Shown here: one piece after another, positions 31,806 through 35,045 of the stretch
Layout: each line of letters starts with the position of its first letter
How positions within the stretch are numbered: the first letter of the stretch is position 1
From: Clostridia bacterium
GTDB lineage: Bacteria; Bacillota; Clostridia; Oscillospirales; Acutalibacteraceae
DNA: 35,045 nt
Direction of reading: 5' to 3'
Assembly (NCBI GenBank): GCA_017416485.1
Contig: JAFQCH010000022.1
Coordinates: 1-35,045, forward strand
Notes under the pieces: model-generated
Seen by the model: only the letters and a program-made list of their open reading frames with translations
Database searches by the model: none
What the model was told of the DNA's origin: nothing
Program-made: the position numbers and the translations under genes

Positions 31806-32971
31806 GCGATCGCTTGCACCGTTTTGTGGACGGCGAGGTGCGCTTTTGTGTGCAGGGCGGTTTTGTTACGCAATTCACGGACGTGTGCCGTCGGGAAAAT
31901 ATAAGCCTTTTTCATACCAAAATGCAGGAAGACCAATTGACAGGTTCGGTTCTGCGAGAGGATGCACCGAAATTGCAGACCGCGGCAAGTGAGAGTGGCA
32001 TGCAGTTGCAGATTCTGCAAAAACGAGGTCTTTCTTTTGTTGCCATTCGCTATCGTTTGCGGTGGGGAATCCCTGCCGGGCTTTGCCTTGCGTTGCTGTT
32101 ATTCTGGCTTTTGTCTTCGGTTGTGTGGCAGGTGCAGGTGACGGGATGCGAAACATTGTCTGAAGAATACATACGTGATTATTTTGAAGAACTCGGCGTG
32201 CGGCCGGGGGTGCTTCAGCGCAGTGTGGATATTGTGCATTGCCGCGACCGCGCCATGCTGGATATAAAAGAATTGCTGTGGGTTTCCGTGTATCTCAAGG
32301 GGTGTACCGCTTGCATTGAAATCAGTGAACGCAAGGGGGAGGTTTACACCGAAGAAAAAATAAACAGCAATCTGTATGCCGCATACGGCGGTGAAATCGT
32401 GCGTGCCGATGTGTATGCGGGGGAAAACTATGTGCAAAAAGGACAGGCGGTGGCACAGGGGGATCTTCTTGTCGGCGGTGCCTTGCCGCTGAAAAACGGC
32501 GGGGTGCGGTTTGTGCGCAGTAAAGCGGATATTGTGGCACGCACAAGCAGAACCCTGCAAACGGAAATGCCGTTTTCAGTGTCCGCGCAGGCAATTGAAA
32601 AAAGCGGTGTGCGCTATGCCCTGTATTGGTTCACTCTGCCCATTCCGTTGGGCTTTTCATTCGGCAAGCAGACCACCGAAACCGTTTCCTTTTTATTGTG
32701 CCGTGAAAACACGATCATCCCCATCGGGATTTTGCGCTACGGATGCCGTAAACTGGCTCAATCACAGGTGCAATTCAGTGAAAAAACGGCATTGCTTATT
32801 TGTTTGTCGGTCTTTGCCGTGCAGGAGTTGCAAACCATGCAAGACAAAGAAATTCTGCAACGCAACCTGACCGTGCAGACCAAAAACGACCGAATCGTAA
32901 CTGTTGCTGACTATATCTGCGAAGAAAACATCGTGCAGGAGCGAGAATTGCAGATTGATACGGAAAATTGA
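31799..32971 (+). CDS. yqfD: Sporulation protein YqfD
   Basis: The 390-aa protein begins with the YqfD-specific VDGEVRFCVQGGFVTQFTDVCRRENISLFHTKM, has a single membrane segment at about 100-122 (GIPAGLCLALLLFWLLSSVVW) followed by QVQVTGCETLSEEYIRDYFEELGVRPG (a POTRA-like start) and WVSVYLKGCTACIEISER. It is a membrane stage IV-type sporulation protein. The start is a GTG at 31799 inside yqfC, with no ATG available. It normally lies upstream of phoH in the same direction; here it diverges from that cluster. Confidence 0.92.
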   Translation: MLSDRLHRFVDGEVRFCVQGGFVTQFTDVCRRENISLFHTKMQEDQLTGSVLREDAPKLQTAASESGMQLQILQKRGLSFVAIRYRLRWGIPAGLCLALLLFWLLSSVVWQVQVTGCETLSEEYIRDYFEELGVRPGVLQRSVDIVHCRDRAMLDIKELLWVSVYLKGCTACIEISERKGEVYTEEKINSNLYAAYGGEIVRADVYAGENYVQKGQAVAQGDLLVGGALPLKNGGVRFVRSKADIVARTSRTLQTEMPFSVSAQAIEKSGVRYALYWFTLPIPLGFSFGKQTTETVSFLLCRENTIIPIGILRYGCRKLAQSQVQFSEKTALLICLSVFAVQELQTMQDKEILQRNLTVQTKNDRIVTVADYICEENIVQERELQIDTEN

Positions 32972-32982
32972 TGTTTTTTGTC

Positions 32983-33011
32983 TTGATTTTTGCATTTTTG
33001 CGCTGTATAAT
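32983..33011 (+). promoter_or_regulatory. Promoter of the aconitase X genes
   Basis: TTGATT (32983-32988) and a perfect TATAAT (33006-33011) with a 17-base spacer, 36 bases before the aconitase X start, with ACGGAGGC as the ribosome binding site before ATG 33047. Confidence 0.75.
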
Positions 33012-33046
33012 AAACTTTGACAAAAAAATAACGGAGGCAATAAACA

Positions 33047-34345
33047 ATGATTGATTACAAAATGGAATTGACCCCCGAACAGATTGATATTCTGTCCGGC
33101 AAGCAGGGCGAAACTCTGCAGAAGGTCATGGAAACCGTTGTCCTTTTTGGTGACATCTTCGGTGCAAAGCGTCTTGTTCCCGTAACCTACAAAGATGCAC
33201 ACCTTGTTACCTCTTTCGGTCTCGGTGTTCTCAAGCCGCTGTATGCAACCATGGATCAGCTCATCGAAGCAGGTCTCAAGACCCAGGGCAAATTCACGGT
33301 TGACCCCCGTCCCATTGACTATGAAAACGTAAAGTGCAACATCCTTGAAAAATTCGTTTTCAACAAGAAAATGTATTCCGAACAGGCAAAGTACGAAGAT
33401 CAGTTGCACAAGATCGGCCTGAAGGACAAAAACGGCTTCACCTGCACCTGCTACTACAAGGAAGTCGGCAACCGTCCTGCAAAGGGCGATGTTCTGACCT
33501 GGGCAGAGTCGAGTGCTGTTGTTTTTGCAAACTCCGTTCTCGGTGCAAAGTGCAACCGTAACTCCGGCATGCTCGAACTGTTCGGTGCTATCCTCGGTCT
33601 TGTTCCCGAATTCGGTTTCCTTATTGATGAAAACCGCAAGGCGCACTGGAAGGTCATTGTTAAGACCACCAAAAAGCCCCTGCCGCAGATTCTCGGTTCC
33701 GCAATCGGTATGAAATGTATGGAAGATGTTCCCTACGTTGTCGGCCTCGATCAGTGGATCGGTACCGAACTTACCGACGATGTCGAAGGTTATCTCAAGG
33801 ACTTCGGTGCAGCAACCGCATCCAACGGTGCAGTCGGCCTGTATCATATCGAAAACCTCACTCCCGAAGCCAAAGAACAAGGAGAAACTCTGCTTCGTGC
33901 TGATTACAAAGAATACATCATCGACGATGCAGAACTTGAAAGAGTATATCTCAACTATCCCATCATGTGGAAAGACACCTCCGCAAAGCCGCAGCTTGTT
34001 TTCATCGGTTGCCCGCACCTGACCTACAATCAGCTTTGCGACTGGACAGACAAGTTTGTTGCCGGCCTTAAATCCACCGGCAAGAAGAAGCTGACCGCAC
34101 GCACCGTGCTTACCACCACTCCCGACGTTGCCGACAAGTTCCGTGCAACCGCAAAGTATCAGGAATTGCTCAGCACCGGCGCAACCCTTTCCAGCATCTG
34201 CCCGCTGATGTACACCAACAATCCCATCTGCATGATGCTGCACAGAGTTGCAACCAACTCCAACAAACTCCGTACATATTCCAAAGCAAGATATTACAAG
34301 GATGACGAGCTGCTTAACATCCTCGTAGGCAAGGAGGGCAAATAA
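33047..34345 (+). CDS. Aconitase X, catalytic (large) subunit
   Basis: The 432-aa protein is of the DUF521/AcnX catalytic family: TWAESSAVVFANSVLGAKCNR at 151-171, the FTCTCYY segment at 131-137 and the GCPHLTYNQL segment at 321-330, where Cys residues usually hold the iron-sulfur cluster. Bacterial AcnX is known mainly as cis-3-hydroxy-L-proline dehydratase; archaeal AcnX acts on mevalonate 5-phosphate. No hydroxyproline genes lie beside it, so the substrate is uncertain. It has a clear promoter and an ACGGAGGC SD. It is followed one base later by its small subunit. Confidence 0.9.
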   Translation: MIDYKMELTPEQIDILSGKQGETLQKVMETVVLFGDIFGAKRLVPVTYKDAHLVTSFGLGVLKPLYATMDQLIEAGLKTQGKFTVDPRPIDYENVKCNILEKFVFNKKMYSEQAKYEDQLHKIGLKDKNGFTCTCYYKEVGNRPAKGDVLTWAESSAVVFANSVLGAKCNRNSGMLELFGAILGLVPEFGFLIDENRKAHWKVIVKTTKKPLPQILGSAIGMKCMEDVPYVVGLDQWIGTELTDDVEGYLKDFGAATASNGAVGLYHIENLTPEAKEQGETLLRADYKEYIIDDAELERVYLNYPIMWKDTSAKPQLVFIGCPHLTYNQLCDWTDKFVAGLKSTGKKKLTARTVLTTTPDVADKFRATAKYQELLSTGATLSSICPLMYTNNPICMMLHRVATNSNKLRTYSKARYYKDDELLNILVGKEGK

Positions 34346-34346
34346 A

Positions 34347-34787
34347 ATGAAAGAATTCAAAGGCAGACCCATCGCCGCAGGCAATTGGAAAGGTGAAGCT
34401 GTTGTTTCCCGTCAGGGTGTGAATACCCTTGCAACATTCCAGAGCAGTGCCATGAACAACAAGCCGGAAGTTATTGTTTCCGACCAGAATAACCCCGATA
34501 TCTACGAGAAGAACATCACCGGCAAGGCTCTTTGCCTGCCCATCACCATCGGCTCTACCACGGGCGGTCTTGTTATTCAGACCGTTTGCGACATGAAGAT
34601 CAATCCTGCCGCATTCCTGTTCTCCGAACACATCGACTCCCTTGCCGCTTCCGGCATCGTTCTTGCCCGCGTATGGCAGAACAGTCCCGTTATCTGCGTT
34701 GACCAGCTGGGCGAAGAATTTCTCAAAACCGTCAAGACCGGCGACCAGATCGAAATCAAGGAAGACGGCACGGTTATCATTCTTTAA
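34347..34787 (+). CDS. Aconitase X swivel-domain (small) subunit, DUF126
   Basis: The 146-aa protein is the DUF126 swivel domain found fused to or paired with AcnX: FKGRPIAAGNWKGEAVVS, PEVIVSDQNNPDIYEKNITGKALCLPITIGSTTGGLVIQTVC, and HIDSLAASGIVLARVW. It closes over the active site of the large subunit. Its ATG is set by AAGGAGG within the end of the large-subunit gene. Separate subunits are the two-gene AcnX form. Confidence 0.92.
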   Translation: MKEFKGRPIAAGNWKGEAVVSRQGVNTLATFQSSAMNNKPEVIVSDQNNPDIYEKNITGKALCLPITIGSTTGGLVIQTVCDMKINPAAFLFSEHIDSLAASGIVLARVWQNSPVICVDQLGEEFLKTVKTGDQIEIKEDGTVIIL

Positions 34788-34801
34788 TTTTTATGCACAA
34801 T

Positions 34802-34836
34802 AAAAGCAGTTCCGTGAAAAGCGGAACTGCTTTTTT
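34802..34836 (+). terminator. Terminator after aconitase X
   Basis: A 13-bp perfect stem (AAAAGCAGTTCCG / CGGAACTGCTTTT) with a 7-base loop, followed by further T residues. It ends the two-gene AcnX operon. Confidence 0.92.
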
Positions 34837-34906
34837 CTGCAGGAGTGATTGTGATAAATTACGGTTTGTCGGGCTCTTATCAATGAAAATTTTCCTCTCA
34901 AACCCT

Positions 34907-35045
34907 TGTCGCCCCTGAAAGGGGAGATGTCACGAAGTGACAGAGGGGTTAACCAAGTTTGCACAAATTTGGTCAATAAAGTTTGATGTAGCCGATTGAA
35001 CCCCTCTGTCTGCTAACGCAGACATCTCCCCTTTCAGGGGCGACA
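34907..35045. mobile_element. Inverted-repeat (MITE/REP-like) element reaching the window edge
   Basis: The left arm (34907-34950, starting TGTCGCCCCTGAAAGGGGAG) is the reverse complement of the right arm (34999-35045, ending TTTCAGGGGCGACA), with ~48 bases of AT-rich spacer. Inside each arm is a smaller hairpin that differs: GTCAC-GAA-GTGAC on the left and GTCTGC-TAAC-GCAGAC on the right. The rest of the arms is conserved. It encodes no protein in the window. The outer end may continue past 35045. It may be a MITE, a REP-type palindrome pair, or part of a larger array. Confidence 0.72.

Noticed and set aside
32762..34384. A 540-codon frame on the - strand opposite aconitase X
   Set aside because: It is antisense to the clear AcnX gene, has no SD and no recognisable domain; it arises from the codon bias of the real gene.
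34907..35045. CRISPR array at the window end
   Set aside because: Only two inverted (not direct) repeats with one spacer; geometry fits a MITE/REP-type element instead.

Overview
The window looks like chromosomal DNA of a spore-forming, low-to-mid GC member of the Clostridia, probably an Oscillospirales/Ruminococcaceae-type gut bacterium. The evidence is a clostridial dcw (division and cell wall) cluster with a PASTA-bearing SpoVD-like PBP, the sporulation genes yqfC, yqfD and a ylbJ-like gene, a DUF4364 gene, an archaeal/eukaryotic-type ProS, and many strong AGGAGG-like ribosome binding sites. This assignment is inferred from gene content; the species cannot be named from the sequence alone.

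Layout. 1-239 is the 3' end of a 23S rRNA gene, closed by a terminator with no 5S gene before it. 353-6085 is an accessory run, all on the + strand, of nine small enzymes and one-domain proteins: NUDIX hydrolase, three GNAT acetyltransferases, a SAM methyltransferase, a YjbR/MmcQ protein, a transglutaminase-like protein, a caspase/CHAT-like protein and an AraC-GyrI regulator. 6127-9185 is a separate transcription unit. It has a near-consensus promoter with two copies of a 16-bp palindromic operator, a DUF3990 (ADP-ribosyltransferase-like) gene overlapping an XRE-type HTH gene, then a conserved hypothetical gene that appears to be split by a one-base frameshift and fused to a YbbE-like serine hydrolase. 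The DUF3990/HTH pair is the best candidate here for an under-described system (toxin-antitoxin or phage-defence-like).

9359-22475 is the dcw cluster: mraZ, rsmH, ftsL, spoVD/ftsI, murE, mraY, ftsW, murG, (34-codon ORF), murA, ftsQ/divIB, ftsZ. The murF, murD and murC genes usually found in such clusters are absent. These genes make UDP-MurNAc-tripeptide and lipid I/II, flip or polymerise lipid II at the septum, and build the Z ring. 22539-24632 holds a HAD phosphatase and proS, ending at a bidirectional terminator.

24699-31430 is on the - strand: a short CDF-type transporter, then an eight-gene run transcribed in the order ylbJ-like, 78-aa Cys-rich protein, cysK, DUF4364, phoH, ybeY, era, recO. 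yqfC and yqfD (31503-32971) diverge from it, although in Bacillus they lie upstream of phoH in the same direction. 33047-34787 encodes a two-subunit aconitase X with its own promoter and terminator. The window ends inside or at the edge of an inverted-repeat element (34907-35045) that looks like a MITE or REP-type repeat.
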